DNA of 64,000 nucleotides, from NCBI GenBank assembly GCA_020284085.1, contig JACEVL010000018.1:1881001-1945000 (forward strand). Reading direction: 5' to 3'. The stretch's first letter is position 1; each line of letters begins with the position of its first letter. The notes beneath the pieces were generated by a model that did no database searches, had not been told where the DNA came from, and saw only the letters and a list, made by a program, of their open reading frames with translations. Source of the stretch: Aporrectodea caliginosa. Taxonomy: Eukaryota; Annelida; Clitellata; Crassiclitellata; Lumbricidae. The translations under genes and the position numbers were made by a program. Positions 51,956-63,930 of the stretch are shown piece after piece.

Positions 51956-52177
51956 AGCCCACCGTTCATTATGCATATATAAGTACATACTTATATATTT
52001 GCATATACATATTATATAAGTATATATACATATAGTATATATACATATAGTATATATACATATAGTATATACAATGTCATATGCCAAGTACCAGTACATG
52101 TTCTAAATACATATACACACATATATACAGTACATATATATACATAATCAAATACATATGCATATACTAATGTAATA

Positions 52178-52216
<39 letters not shown>

Positions 52217-52705
52217 CCAGATACACATACGTATGCCATAAACGTTATATCAAAAACACAGATTCCATGATTCCATGTATACCAAATACATACCCACATA
52301 CAAACACACATACACTTACAGATACACGCGCATTCATACTCACGTAAACACAAACACAGGCGTACACACACATACACACACACGTACTTACACACACAAA
52401 CACACATACGTGCACACATACACACACGCACTTACACACAAAAAGACATACGTACACACATACACACGTAATTAACATACACATGTAATTACACACACAT
52501 ACGTACACACGCACATACACACGTACGTACACATAGATAAGTACACACACACGCACACACACAGATACACACACATACACGTACTGGCACACACAAACAC
52601 ACATACGTACACACGCACTTACACACGTACTGACACACACACATACACACACAGATACACACACACACACACACACATACACACACATACACGTACGTAG
52701 ACATC
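51956..52705. repeat. TATA/CATA and CA-rich microsatellite cluster
   Basis: ATATACAT repeats at 51965-52240 with a pure (AT)n core at 52180-52211, then ACACAC/ATACACAC/GTAC repeats to 52700. Cys/Val-rich frames are artefacts. Confidence 0.95.
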
Positions 52706-53385
52706 CACTTGTACGTCTGTCTGCGAGAGTTTCTGTAATGGAGACCATCCGTCTGTCTTGGCTTCGTTCTCTGGCGGCGCCGACGGTGCAAGAACAGGAC
52801 CAAGAGGAAGAATTCGGAAGCCGCAAACATCTTTGGCTCCTACTACAACTGCTGCTTCTGCTGCTGCTGCACTTGCTGCTGCTGCTGCAGGCCAAGCATC
52901 CTCTGATCGACCGAGCGATAAATCCTCCAAGACGCTGAAACTATTTCGGAAATGTTTCCTACGCCGGACTTACAATCTCCTCGGCGTCGAATCGCAGCCT
53001 TTCGACCGTTGGCTCCGACCGTAATCTGCTCTGCAGCTGTCAGACGCCATCAGCCACTGCAACTGGCCCCTGCTTCCCGCTGCCAGCACGCCCTCTTGCG
53101 TGAGACAATGGACCCGTAGGAAAGCAGGCGGAGGAGGAAGAGGAATAAGAGGAGGAGAGACAGGGAAGTAGGTTTTCATTCGTCACGCTACCTGCAAAGT
53201 GGAAATGACTTTCTCGATCGGTTGTGATGGTCCGTGTTTGACTCTTGGGTCTGACGTGTTTGTGCGTAGTCGTAGTCTCGGGTTTTCCTCGATGTCCAGC
53301 AAAGGTCAAGTCGTGGGAACCTGATTAGTAATTAGTAATTAGTCGGCGATTCAAACGGGAATAGAGTCGTTGGTGATTTTCGAGG
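52706..53385. other. GC-richer intergenic stretch, no firm gene
   Basis: A CTG/CTC-rich patch (52840-52895) yields poly-Leu, poly-Ala or Ser frames. No conserved domain or splice structure could be recognised. Confidence 0.5.
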
Positions 53386-53389
53386 TGGG

Positions 53390-53770
53390 CAACAACAAGA
53401 CTTGGATTAGCAAGGATTGGATTAGCAAGGAAATGGATTAAAACTAGGATTGTATTAACAAGGATTGGATTAACAACGATTGACTTTTTAAACAAGGATT
53501 GGATAAGCAAGGATTGGATTAAAACAAGGTTTGGATCAACAGGATTGGATCAACACGAATTGGATCAACATCGTTTGGATCAACAACGATTGAATTATCA
53601 AGGATTGGATTAGCAAGGATTGGATTAAAACAAGGTTTGGATTAACAGGGATGGGTTTAACTAGGACTAGATCAACACGGATTGGATTAACACGGATTGG
53701 ATTAACACGGATTGGATTAACAAGGATTTGATTTACAAGGTTTGGATTTACAAGGTTTGAATTAACATCA
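53390..53770. repeat. ~18-bp minisatellite (AAGGATTGGATTAACA)
   Basis: About twenty degenerate units of (A/C)AAGGATTGGATTAACA with CGGATTGG and GGTTTGGAT variants. Confidence 0.9.
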
Positions 53771-53864
53771 ACAGGCGGATTAAGCGCACGAAACGAGGCA
53801 GGAAGCCGGATTTCTCCGCAGTGGGACTCGATGCTAAGGTAAGAATGCACAGTGGATGAAGCTT

Positions 53865-54200
53865 AGTTTTTTTCTCTCTCTCTCTCTCTCTGCTCAGTCA
53901 ATTCGCCGTTCGAAGATCTGTTACTGACGCCAGGTAATGAAGTCAACAAGAAGACAGACGGACAAACAGAGAGACGGACAGAGGGACGGACGGACAGAGA
54001 CAGACACACAGACAAAGAGAGATAGGCAGACATAAGCAGCCAGACAAAAAGGCGGACGGACAAAGAGGCAGACAAGAGAAAAGCAAAAAGACAGACAGAC
54101 AAGCGGGCAAGAAACAAGCAGACAGACAGACGAGTGAGCCAAGCAGATAGACGGACAGACAGACAGACAGACAGATAGACAGACAGACAGGCAGGTAGAC
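53865..54200. repeat. CT tract and CAGA/GACG microsatellite
   Basis: (TC)n at 53871-53890, then CAGACAGA/GGACGGA repeats. Confidence 0.93.
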
Positions 54201-54724
54201 AGTTATAAAGACATACAAGAGAATTGCCTCCTTGACGTTTCCTGCTCTTCGACTCATGCCCAGCAATGTTTCTGCCGTCAGCCTATAAGTGAAACCAGCA
54301 TCGTTGCATCCGTAACTGACTGACTGAGTTCCCGTTGGTCGTCTAAACACCCGAGACTCTACTCTCCATCTCTCCCCATCTCTCGATCGCTCCACGCCAT
54401 CTGCAAGCAGAGTGCCCTCCGAGGCAGCACTTAAGACTGCCTTTGCCTACGCAATTTAAAGCACCTTCTGAACCTTCACTTCCGTCGAAAAACACTCGCA
54501 TTCGGCAGTCACGTTTCGAACGTTATCGATCAGTTATCGACTGGAGAAAATCAATAACAGCGATTGATTGGGAAAAGGCGATTACAGGCGACACGAGGAT
54601 TAGAAAATCGATCTCTTAAAGTCAAAGTAGTGTTTGCATTTCTTCGTAATGACTCGAGAAACGTTTCTAAGGAGTTTGTGTTTCTGAACTTGTTTTCAAC
54701 TTCATATGAGTTTGCGGTTCTGAA

Positions 54725-55060
54725 GATCTGTCTAGATTCAAACAAGTTTGAGTTTCTGAAGATTTGTCTAGATTCAAAGGAGTTGAGTTTCTGAAGATCT
54801 GTCTCGATTCAAAAGAGTTTCAGTTTCTGAGCATCTGTCTAGATTCAAAGGAGTTGAGTTTCTGAAGATCTGTCTAGATTCAAAGGAGTTGAGTTTCTGA
54901 AGATCTGTCTAGATTCAAATGAGTTTGAGTTTCTGAGCATCTATCTAGATTCAAAGAAGTTTGAGTTTCTGAGCATCTGTCTAGATTCAAAGGAGTTTGA
55001 GTTTCTGAGCATCTGTCTAGATTCAAAGGAGCGTGAGTCTGCCGAGAATTCAACAACTTA
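54725..55060. repeat. ~33-bp minisatellite upstream of junctophilin
   Basis: About ten units of GAGTTTCTGA(A/G)(G)ATCTGTCTAG plus ATTCAAA(G/C)(G/A)AG; neighbouring sequence to 55230 carries looser AGGAGTTTGA versions. Lies 0.9 kb before the junctophilin start codon. Confidence 0.92.
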
Positions 55061-56411
<1,351 letters not shown>

Positions 56412-56430
<19 letters not shown>

Positions 56431-57983
56431 AGCTAATTATAGTAAGTCTATAATCTTTATCCAGAAATCTTTCTCTAGACTAAAGTTATAACGGATGTAC
56501 GAAGATCTGACATAATAATTATGTCATAATGTCAGATCTTCGTGCATCCGTTATAACTAGGGAATCAAACCCCAGGTTACCCGAACCCGGGTAACCCGGG
56601 TTACCCGGCTTTTTTCCAAACCCGAAACCCGGTTTTGAACGCGATTGAAACCCGGGTTCGACGGGTTTGAAAATCGTAACTTTCACCGTCCTTCACGGTT
56701 GAAACACACAAATGCAGAGTAATGGAAATATAACGATAATAGCGGCTGATAACTGGTTTACGTAATACAACTTCTAACTACTTATTTATCGGCTCATTCC
56801 ATATCTTTATTGGTGACTTCGTATGAGTGTGGCTTCCCATTTCACACGACCAGTGACTAATGTTGAGTGATTTGACACGTCGGCGTCGTACGTAGCTTTG
56901 AATTCGTAAATGACAGCAGTAAACTGTTTTTATTTGAATTTAGTGATTTCAGACACAAATCCAAACAATGTCTAAATCAGCAAATGTAAAGGGTGGTGTT
57001 TGGGATCATTTCGTTCACGATTCTGAGGGCCAGACGGCTCAATGTCAGTTATGTAACTCGCAGCAAAAATTGCCAGCGGTGCAACAAGAAATATGCATAG
57101 GCTATTCATCTCGGGTCCAAGCATAAGATAAACCTGCTGAAACACAAGGACGTTGGTGACTCTTGTCGTTATGACGAAGCCAATGATGATAGTCTAAGCA
57201 AAATCACAGGCAGAGATCGCTCCCAAGCAGCATCTACTTCAATAAGTTCTGGTTCTGGCAAATTGGGTTGCAGAGTAACGATGACTAAATTATCTTCTGA
57301 AAGCAAATGGGCACTGGGCAGGCACTGGAATGGCCTAAAGCTGAGATGTAGACGATTAAGTTGTCATTTGACAATTATTTTTATAGGCCTATGCAATGTT
57401 TCTTTCAGACAGAACGCTCCGGAACGGCATTCCGTGAATTTTTGCAAGCTGCTAAAAATTATTTTATTTACTTACATTTTTAATAAAAAATTATTTAGTT
57501 AACTTAATTTAATTTCAGCGTTTTCAGTGTTTATTGGTATTCAAGATGCTATAAAATTAGAGGCTCAGGTTTAGGCCTTCGGAACCCTTGCAATGTCTTC
57601 CATAGCTGTTCTGGAATTGTTCAGTTCCGGAACATTTTTTATTGAAAAACACTGCTTATATAAAAAAAATCGCGATTATCCTAAAGTTTTCTTTTTATGC
57701 AAAATTCTTGACTGTTGGAAAACGTTGGACTTGTAGCTGCAAACGACGACGTTGTTCTTACGCAAGAAATAGTGCAGTAATAATATTTATCATGTAAAAT
57801 TTGTTAACCCGTCCAAACCCGGGTTACCCGGGTTACCCGGGTTTTCACGGCGGTCAAACCCGAAACCCGGGTTTCGAAAAAAGACCCCGGGTTTGCATTC
57901 CCTAGTTATAACTTTAGTCCAGCGAAAGATTTCTGAATAAAGATTATAGACTTACTATAATTAGCGTAGCTTAGCTTAGATTA
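56412..57983. mobile_element. fold-back (palindromic) MITE interrupted by a hAT element
   Basis: The left arm 56412-56514 (..TATAGTAAGTCTATAATC..GGATGTACGAAGATCTGACAT) is the reverse complement of the right arm, which is split: 56527-56557 and 57913-57983. Removing the hAT element and one target repeat leaves a ~217-bp near-perfect hairpin with a ~12-base loop. A left-arm copy also occurs at 60432-60497. Confidence 0.9.
56558..57904 (+). mobile_element. hAT element, 1347 bp, with BED-finger remnant
   Basis: Ends TAGGGAATCAAACCCC and (inverted) TAGGGAATGCAAACCC, bordered by the perfect 8-bp repeat GTTATAAC (56550-56557, 57905-57912). Arrays of ACCCGGGTTACCCGGG sit near both ends. An ATG at 56968 opens a frame VWDHFVHDSEGQTAQCQLC, a BED zinc finger start as in hAT transposases; after a frameshift the second half (ATRNMHR, IR.) is only partly readable. 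No catalytic core remains. Confidence 0.92.
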
Positions 57984-58019
57984 TAATATTAGATTATAAT
58001 ATTATAACCTCAGGACTTA

Positions 58020-58205
58020 AAGCATTGGCTTCCTGTTCAGCAAGGGATCTGCTTCAAGTCTAGGGCTGTGCTTTGTTCATTAAGAACTGTGACGAAATCA
58101 GAGCACTTCTGTAAATGCGGTTCTTTTCTCAGTGTTTGTTACAACTATTCGCCCAGGTCACTTGAGGAATTACTTCTCTCTGGTCATAGTTGAAATTATC
58201 ACAAA
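58020..58205 (+). mobile_element. LINE reverse-transcriptase fragment
   Basis: Readable LKHWLPVQQGICFKSRAVL matches the LHWLPV..RI.FK motif of CR1/L2-type LINEs. Confidence 0.75.
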
Positions 58206-58284
58206 TGTGATTTTTATATTGCCTTATGACTTACCTCTTTCAGCTTCATGGCTTTTGACTTATCTCCATAGGCGTAGCTACATT

Positions 58285-58340
58285 GGAGTAAGGTATGCGG
58301 TTGTGGAGTGAATTGGAGATCGTTTTAATCTTCAGTTGCC
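58285..58340 (+). repeat. 55-bp direct repeat, copy 1
   Basis: ATTGGAGTAAGGTATGCGGT through GGAGATCG..TTTAATCTTCAGTT recurs almost unchanged at 61848-61903. Confidence 0.85.
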
Positions 58341-58539
58341 TCCTCTTGCATTTTTTATATCCTGGAACTCCGATTGGCTAATGACCCCAATGACCAGGAT
58401 TTTGCCAGGAGCGTACTCTCCTTCTGGCTTTTGATCTGATTATGGCTTCGTTTTTGTAACCCAATGGATGATTCCTAATGCTCTTCCTCTTACTAATCCT
58501 CTAACTCCTTCTCCTCTTGTATTTATGGATGCATGTATA

Positions 58540-58670
58540 TAATTATGTGTGTTTGTATGCATGTGTGTATAATATGTATGTATTGTATTTATGTGTATGT
58601 ATTAAAGCATGTATGTATGCATGTGTATATATGTATATGTATGTATATGTACAATGTATTTGAAAACCTG
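58540..58670. repeat. TGTA/TATG microsatellite
   Basis: GTATGTAT/GCATGTGT repeats. Confidence 0.9.
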
Positions 58671-58829
58671 AGCATTGATATAACCGCTGAAACATGACTG
58701 TCTATTAAGTGCGAATTATCCTGCACCATCGACACCACCTTCCAATTATAAGTTCACAGTTAAGTTCGGTGTAAGTGTATGCCTACAAGCTCAGTTACAT
58801 CGACTGGCTTTTAGTTAGGCTTCAATACC

Positions 58830-58837
58830 TATATAAT

Positions 58838-58899
<62 letters not shown>
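58830..58899. repeat. (TA)n microsatellite at mariner insertion site
   Basis: Pure TATA tract; the mariner-like element starts at its right end, as expected from TA target choice. Confidence 0.95.
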
Positions 58900-58902
<3 letters not shown>

Positions 58903-59819
58903 CGTGTCTCAAAATAAACTGTGCAAAATTGTTTCTGTCAGAACTTCGTCAAATTTCCACTAATTTTAATAATTTTTGATAGGTAGATGGCAAAATGGCT
59001 GAAATTTTATGCTATACATAAATTTTCCACCTAACCTGACTCATATCACCGCACTACCTTGTTAAACACAGATGTACCAATTTTTATATAACGCTTAAAT
59101 TTTAGCAATTAGAGTGTTCAGATTTTTCATCGAGCCGGGTGTCAAAGTGAATGGGGAATACTATCGCGACAACCTGCCCAGAAGCTACTGCCAGATATGT
59201 CTTTCAACAGGATGGCGCCCCGGCGCATCGAGCACGCGACACTGTCTCTTTTCTGGAGCGAGAAACGCCCGACTTCATACCTCCAACACTGTGGCCGCCG
59301 AATTCACCGGATCTTAACCCAGTCGACTATAGCATATGGAGTGTGCTGCAGGAGAAGGTTTACCGCTCCAGAATAGCCAACGTCGACGAACTCAAAACGC
59401 GTCTGATCGACGAGTGGGCGCGCTTTAACCAGTCGATCGTTGCCAGTGGCGTCGCCGTCTAAGCGCTTGTGACCGTGTAAGAGGGGCACATTTCGAGCAC
59501 CAATTCTAACACTTTTAAGCAGATCTGTCATAACAATTGAAAGCTCTGCTAAGTAAACCATATTTTACTTTACTGCGTGCTAATTAAATCGTCAGATAGT
59601 TTGTTGCATTGAATAAAATTTAAGCGTTATATAAGAAATTGATACATCTGTGTTTAACAAGGTAGTGCGGTGATATGAGTCAGGTGAGGTGGAAAATTTA
59701 TATAATGCATAAAATGTCAGCCATTTTGCCATCTACCTACCAAAAATTATTAAAATTGGTGGAAATTTGACGAAGTTCTCACAGAAACAATTTTGCACAG
59801 TTTATTTTGAGACACGGTG
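58900..59819 (+). mobile_element. mariner/Tc1-superfamily element, internally deleted
   Basis: Ends CACCGTGTCTCAAAATAAAC with the reverse complement at the right end, between TA dinucleotides. Terminal inverted repeats extend about 205 bases (58900-59105 and 59615-59819) at roughly 93% identity. Between them lies the C-terminal third of a transposase: VFQQDGAPAH carries one catalytic Asp and SPDLNPVDYSIW the last, with 37 residues between them. A one-base loss near 59447 shifts the frame; the following frame still reads QWRRRLSAC..GAHFEHQF then stop. Non-autonomous. Confidence 0.93.
59151..59462 (+). pseudogene. mariner/Tc1 transposase C-terminal fragment
   Basis: About 100 residues in frame 59151-59462, of which the first few are not conserved. 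Catalytic D and D with spacing 37 suggest the DD37D (maT-like) branch. The N-terminal DNA-binding part and first catalytic Asp are deleted; the end is frameshifted. Confidence 0.85.
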
Positions 59820-59854
59820 TATATATGTATATATACCTATGTACCGCCGCGTAG

Positions 59855-59975
59855 CGACAAGTCCTTCACTCGCAATTGCTCATGCGCTTCGGCGTGAAAC
59901 TCCGATTCAGTGTCCGCGCTGTAGTCGGGAGCGCCTCTGAGTAGAAATCTTGAAGGGCGCTATAACAAGTGCTCA
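59855..59975 (+). mobile_element. SINE B 3' half fused to LINE-type tail
   Basis: ACAAGTCCTTCACTCGCAAT (SINE central block) is followed by TCGGGAGCGCCTCTGAGTAG and CTTGAAGGGCGCTAT, the LINE tail. Confidence 0.75.
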
Positions 59976-60002
59976 TACATATATTCATATATATATATAT
60001 AT

Positions 60003-60037
<35 letters not shown>

Positions 60038-60047
<10 letters not shown>

Positions 60048-60150
60048 CGGTGGCTGATTGGATAGAGCGCTTGGCCTGTAACGTGGAGATGCAGGTTGCA
60101 ACCTTGAGCAAGTCCTTCACTCACAATTGCTCAGCGCCATCGACGTTCTG
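60038..60150 (+). mobile_element. tRNA-derived SINE, family B
   Basis: Head ATGGCACGGTGGCTGATTGG..AGAGCGCTTGG, then ACCTTGAGCAAGTCCTTCAC and TGCTCAGCGCCATCG. The region between B box and body is shortened. Confidence 0.8.
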
Positions 60151-60347
60151 CCTTTGTGGTCGTTGGTGCGTTTCTGAACTTTGGAAGACCTGTGGCAATA
60201 TCGAACAGGTTGTTTTGTTTTGTATGGCCCTCCCATGTTAGACCGAGTTCGACAATGCTGTCTTTTTCACTTGACGAACCAGTGCAGCTTTGACGTTTCT
60301 GGGTTTCCAATGAGAATGGATATCTTTGGATGCCAGCAGGTCATTAC

Positions 60348-60384
60348 ACACCGATCTTCTGATACGATAAATTTGTAACCACTT
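60348..60384 (+). repeat. 36-bp direct repeat, copy 1
   Basis: ACACCGATCTTCTGATACGA and following bases to GTAACCAC recur exactly at 61709-61744. Confidence 0.9.
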
Positions 60385-60500
60385 GACTATCAGGGACTGA
60401 TTATTAGGGACCATTAAGTACTGAGGTTATTATAATCTAAGCTAAGCTAATTATAGTAACTTAGTAAGTCTGTAATCTTTATCCAGAAATCTCTAGTTTT

Positions 60501-60580
60501 GTTTAACGACGCTGTGTCGTAGTGGAGATGATTAGCATCGCCCTCCTGTTTTGTCCAGAGTTGGGACTGGCATACCAGAG
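60501..60580 (+). mobile_element. dispersed SINE-like repeat, family C
   Basis: GTTTAACGACGCTGTGTCGT..GATTAGCATCGCCC..TTGGGACTGGCA; further copies at 61627-61700 and 61772-61845. Confidence 0.75.
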
Positions 60581-60670
60581 TGCGGGAGGTGGTTACTGAC
60601 GTTGAATCAGAATACATCGAGCATAAACAACAATTGCATGTACAGTAATTATTGTACATTAAACAATATA

Positions 60671-61119
60671 GGGTCGTCCATTAATTATGTCAACAAAGTT
60701 TAGGCAGTTTTTGACCCCTCCCCTCCTTGTCAACAGTTACTGTCGAACATTGAAGGACCCCATAAGAAATTATGTCAACAATCCCAGACCACCCTCTTCA
60801 AAAAGAAACACAATGGCTTAATACATGTAGAATCACTGTTAGATTTTTTACACTAAAAATGCAACCTCGAATTTCAAAATATATGAGTCTAGTTTATTAC
60901 CAGCTTTTTAGTAGTATTAAATATTAAGCACTTTATACATTTTAGCATTACTTAATGTTTAAGCTACCATTTTGAAGGGTCTGTGTTGATTCATTGGAAA
61001 AAATTGTTGACGTCAAATTGTTCCGAACCTTGTCAACAACTCCCTTGTCAACAACTGTCAAACATTTCCAAACCCCTCCCCCCTATTTTGTTGACATAAT
61101 ATTATTAATGGACGACTCC
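60671..61119. mobile_element. MITE, 449 bp, GTCGTCCATTAAT ends
   Basis: Left end GGGTCGTCCATTAATTATGT and right end, inverted, GGAGTCGTCCATTAATAATA; both continue with GTCAACAA and a C-rich CCCCTCCC block. ATA flanks both sides, a possible 3-bp target repeat. Superfamily not assigned. Non-coding. Confidence 0.85.
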
Positions 61120-61950
61120 ATAGGCAGCTTATAATATAATAGGCCTTGTTGATGTTGTTCTTTTGACACCCATGGTCAAGACTGCAGGTAGCGATTGAAC
61201 GTTATTTCGAATATATAGACAACTGAAACATCTTATTAAAGGTGTATAATTCAACAATTTATTTCATGCAGGAGTTTTAAATTTTAACATCTTATGCCAG
61301 CAAAGGCCGTTTATGCCCAAAGAAATTATTTAGGAGTAATGCAGCTTCAGTATAGATCAACCCAGAGTTTAACGACGCTTCTGTGAGACTCTGAAGTGGT
61401 GCTATATAAATGTCTTGTTACATTACATTACATCAGGCCTACATTAACGACATCTTATGGCAACAAGGGCCGTTGAATTCGACAGAACGTTTTTTCGCAT
61501 ATTACAGCGTTTTTCAGTAGCCTACCGTAAGCGACATCTTATTGAAACAAAGACCATTGACGTCAACAGATTTATGTTAGCTTAATAGAGTTCTGCCCAA
61601 TGCAGAGCTCTCTGGTTAGTTGCTGGTTAACGACACTGGTCATAGCGAAGATGATTAACGTCTCCCTCCTCCTTTCCCCAGGCGTGGGACTGGCACTGCA
61701 GGTCGTTCACACCGATCTTCTGATACGATAAATTTGTAACCACCAGGCGTTTAGGTAGGTAGTTCTTGTTTAACGACGTTGTGTCGTAGTGGAGGTGATT
61801 GGCATCACCCTCCTCTTTTATCCAGGCTTTGGACTGGCACCATGATTGGAGTAAGGTATGCGGTTGTGGAGTGAATTGGAGATCGCTTTTAATCTTCAGT
61901 TTGACGACACCTCGTGACAACACAGTCGACGTCGATTCGTTAGTTGCTAT
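61120..61950. other. junctophilin intron with SINE C copies
   Basis: LINE/SINE tail at 61380-61430 (CTGAAGTGGTGCTATATAAA), family C copies at 61627 and 61772, direct repeats 61709-61744 and 61848-61903. Confidence 0.65.
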
Positions 61951-61975
61951 TTAACCCTCGGGCTACCAAACCACC
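61951..61975 (+). mobile_element. possible end of a second piggyBac-like element
   Basis: TTAA followed by CCCTCGGGCTACC. It has the TTAA-CCCT form of the confirmed element but no partner end is in the window. Confidence 0.35.
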
Positions 61976-62141
61976 CCCTACGTTTTTATGGATAAATTTT
62001 TTTTCATATAGAATATAATTTTTTCATTTTAGGTAGCTGTAGCAGATTCGTTAGCGCACATTTTGAGGTAAACATCATGGTGGTAGCCCACGCCATTCAA
62101 AAGGTATACCCGATATACCCGAGGCACCAGGGGGTTGATAC

Positions 62142-62345
62142 CACCCCCCTTAGTTTTTCGACTATAGCTTATTGACTGTTCTTCCTAGAAGAGAAACAAA
62201 TATACCATTGTTTAGTGGGAATGCAGGGCTTCATTTACATACTTATATGTTTGTCTTTTGAAAACCGGAAGTGATCAAAATAAATAATAATACGCGTAAT
62301 ATGCGTGAAAATTGGCTGAATGCAAGCACTCATGTTTTTCATCAA
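62142..62345 (+). repeat. ~190-bp direct repeat, copy 1
   Basis: From CTTAGTTTTTCGAC through AAAACCGGAAGTGATCAAAA to GGCTGAAT; matches 63757-63930 on the other side of the piggyBac element. Confidence 0.88.
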
Positions 62346-62708
62346 TTAACCCTCAATGGGTCCTTGGGGTGCAATTGCACCCCATGGCCGATTCTATGGC
62401 TACTCACGTGTTATTATTAAAATTTCAGCAGTTATCTTCTAGGACATTGTAAGTGAACCATTTTTTCATATACTCATGCATAAAACGATAAAAAAAAAGT
62501 TGACGTCAATTTTTGCCAGCACAGATTCATCGGGGGTGCAAATGCACCCCAAAATTATAACGTTGATATTATGAACAAATTCAGGTAATTGGTGCTAATT
62601 AGGCCTACTGCAATAATTTGTTATGTTATTATCAATTATGTTAGAACATTCCTGATATTAGTTGGACCTTTTTAGAAGTCAGACATTTTGTTTTGCTTAC
62701 ATTTTCAG

Positions 62709-63450
62709 TATTTCAGTGGCAGAAGAATTGCTTACTCAGGGTATGACCTATGTAGGAACGATGCGCAAGAACAAACGAGACATTCCTCCAAGCATGATAG
62801 CAAAAAACAGAGACGAATTTTCTTCGATCTTTGCATTTGATGGCAACAAAACGTTGGTATCATATGTCCCAAAAAAGGGAAAGTCGGTCATTCTTTTGTC
62901 GACAATGCATCACGACAAGGTTGTCGATGGTCTGAAACAAAAACCAGAGATCATCCTTCATTACAATGCAACTAAGAGCGGAGTAGATAACATGGATCAT
63001 TTGGCTTGCATCTACTCATGTAAACGAAAGATCAACAGGTGGCCAATGGTCCTATTCTTTGACATGCTTGACACAGCTGCCATTGCCAGTTTCGTGATCT
63101 GGATGTGCAATAACCCTGACTGGAATAAGTCGTCCAAAGCGATACGTCGTCGCCAATTCATCATCAGTCTCGGGGAGTCTCTTGCCGAGCCACTTATAAG
63201 AAGACGTTTGGACAAGCCAGCCCTGCTCAGAGGACCGATCATGGACGCAATCCAACTTATAGAACTGGACTCTGGAGAATTTGAAGCAGGAACTGAGATA
63301 CCAGCTAAAGTGAAGAGGACACAGGGACGTTGTCATCTGTGCCCGCGCGAGTGTGACAGGAAGACGCGCAAATTCTGCGATAAGTGCTCTAGGCCTGCTT
63401 GTCCGGCACACTCTGTCAATAATTTACTGTGTGACAAATGTACGATTTAG
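62709..63450 (+). pseudogene. piggyBac transposase, C-terminal half
   Basis: The open frame at 62662-63450 has about 15 leading non-homologous residues, then AEELLTQGMTYVGTMRKNKR, FDGNKTLVSYVPKKGK, KSGVDNMDHL (third catalytic Asp) and NRWPMVLFFDMLDTAAIASF, and a C-terminal Cys-rich finger CHLCPRECDRKTRKFCDKC..CPAHS..CDKC. Only the last of three catalytic aspartates remains, so no activity is expected, although the frame is intact. A TTTTCAG acceptor-like site precedes the conserved part. The retained frame and zinc finger could still bind element ends. Confidence 0.93.
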
Positions 63451-63514
63451 ATAATTATGTCATTTGTTAACTGGTGTAATATGTTGGCCGTATGGCATAT
63501 CTTACCATCGACTA

Positions 63515-63605
63515 GTCCAGCGCAGAGAGCGCCTCTGAGTCGGTTTATTTCCTGAAGGGGCGCTATATAAATGTGTTGAATAAATAAATAAATAAATAAA
63601 ACATT
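63515..63605 (+). mobile_element. LINE/SINE 3' tail inside piggyBac
   Basis: GAGAGCGCCTCTGAGTCGG, CCTGAAGGGGCGCTATATAA and an (AATA)n end: the tail shared by the CR1/L2-like LINEs and SINE B here. Confidence 0.75.
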
Positions 63606-63756
63606 GAACAGTATGTTTATATAAAATACATGGTATTCGATTACCGGTAGACAGAGCGTATCGTTGATTTATATTCTCAAACACTTAGGGGGTGCATTTG
63701 AACCCCAAGGACCTGGAACGTAACTTTCTGACAAGGACCCATTGAGGGTTAAAGTC

Positions 63757-63930
63757 CCTTAGTTTTTTGTCTGTAGCGTATTCATTTATCTTCCTGGAAG
63801 AGAAAAAATATACCATTCTTTAGAGGGAATGTAGGGCTTCATTTGCATACTTACATGATTGTCTTTTGAAAACCGGAAGTGATCAAAATAAATAATAATA
63901 CGCGTTATCTGTGTGAAAATGGCTGAATAC
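63757..63930 (+). repeat. ~190-bp direct repeat, copy 2
   Basis: Partner of 62142-62345 at about 85% identity. Confidence 0.88.

Larger units (their letters stand above)
62350..63748 (+). mobile_element. piggyBac element, 1399 bp, internally deleted
   Basis: Perfect 16-bp inverted ends CCCTCAATGGGTCCTT / AAGGACCCATTGAGGG, bordered by TTAA at 62346-62349 and 63749-63752. Near each end is a short internal inverted pair around GGGGTGCA. It carries the 3' half of a transposase gene and, at 63515-63605, a LINE-type tail. Too short for an autonomous copy. Confidence 0.96.

Noticed and set aside
52738..53024. Possible small gene with Leu-rich or Ala/Ser-rich frames
   Set aside because: Overlapping frames are all driven by CTG-rich sequence; no splice structure, domain or family match could be recognised.
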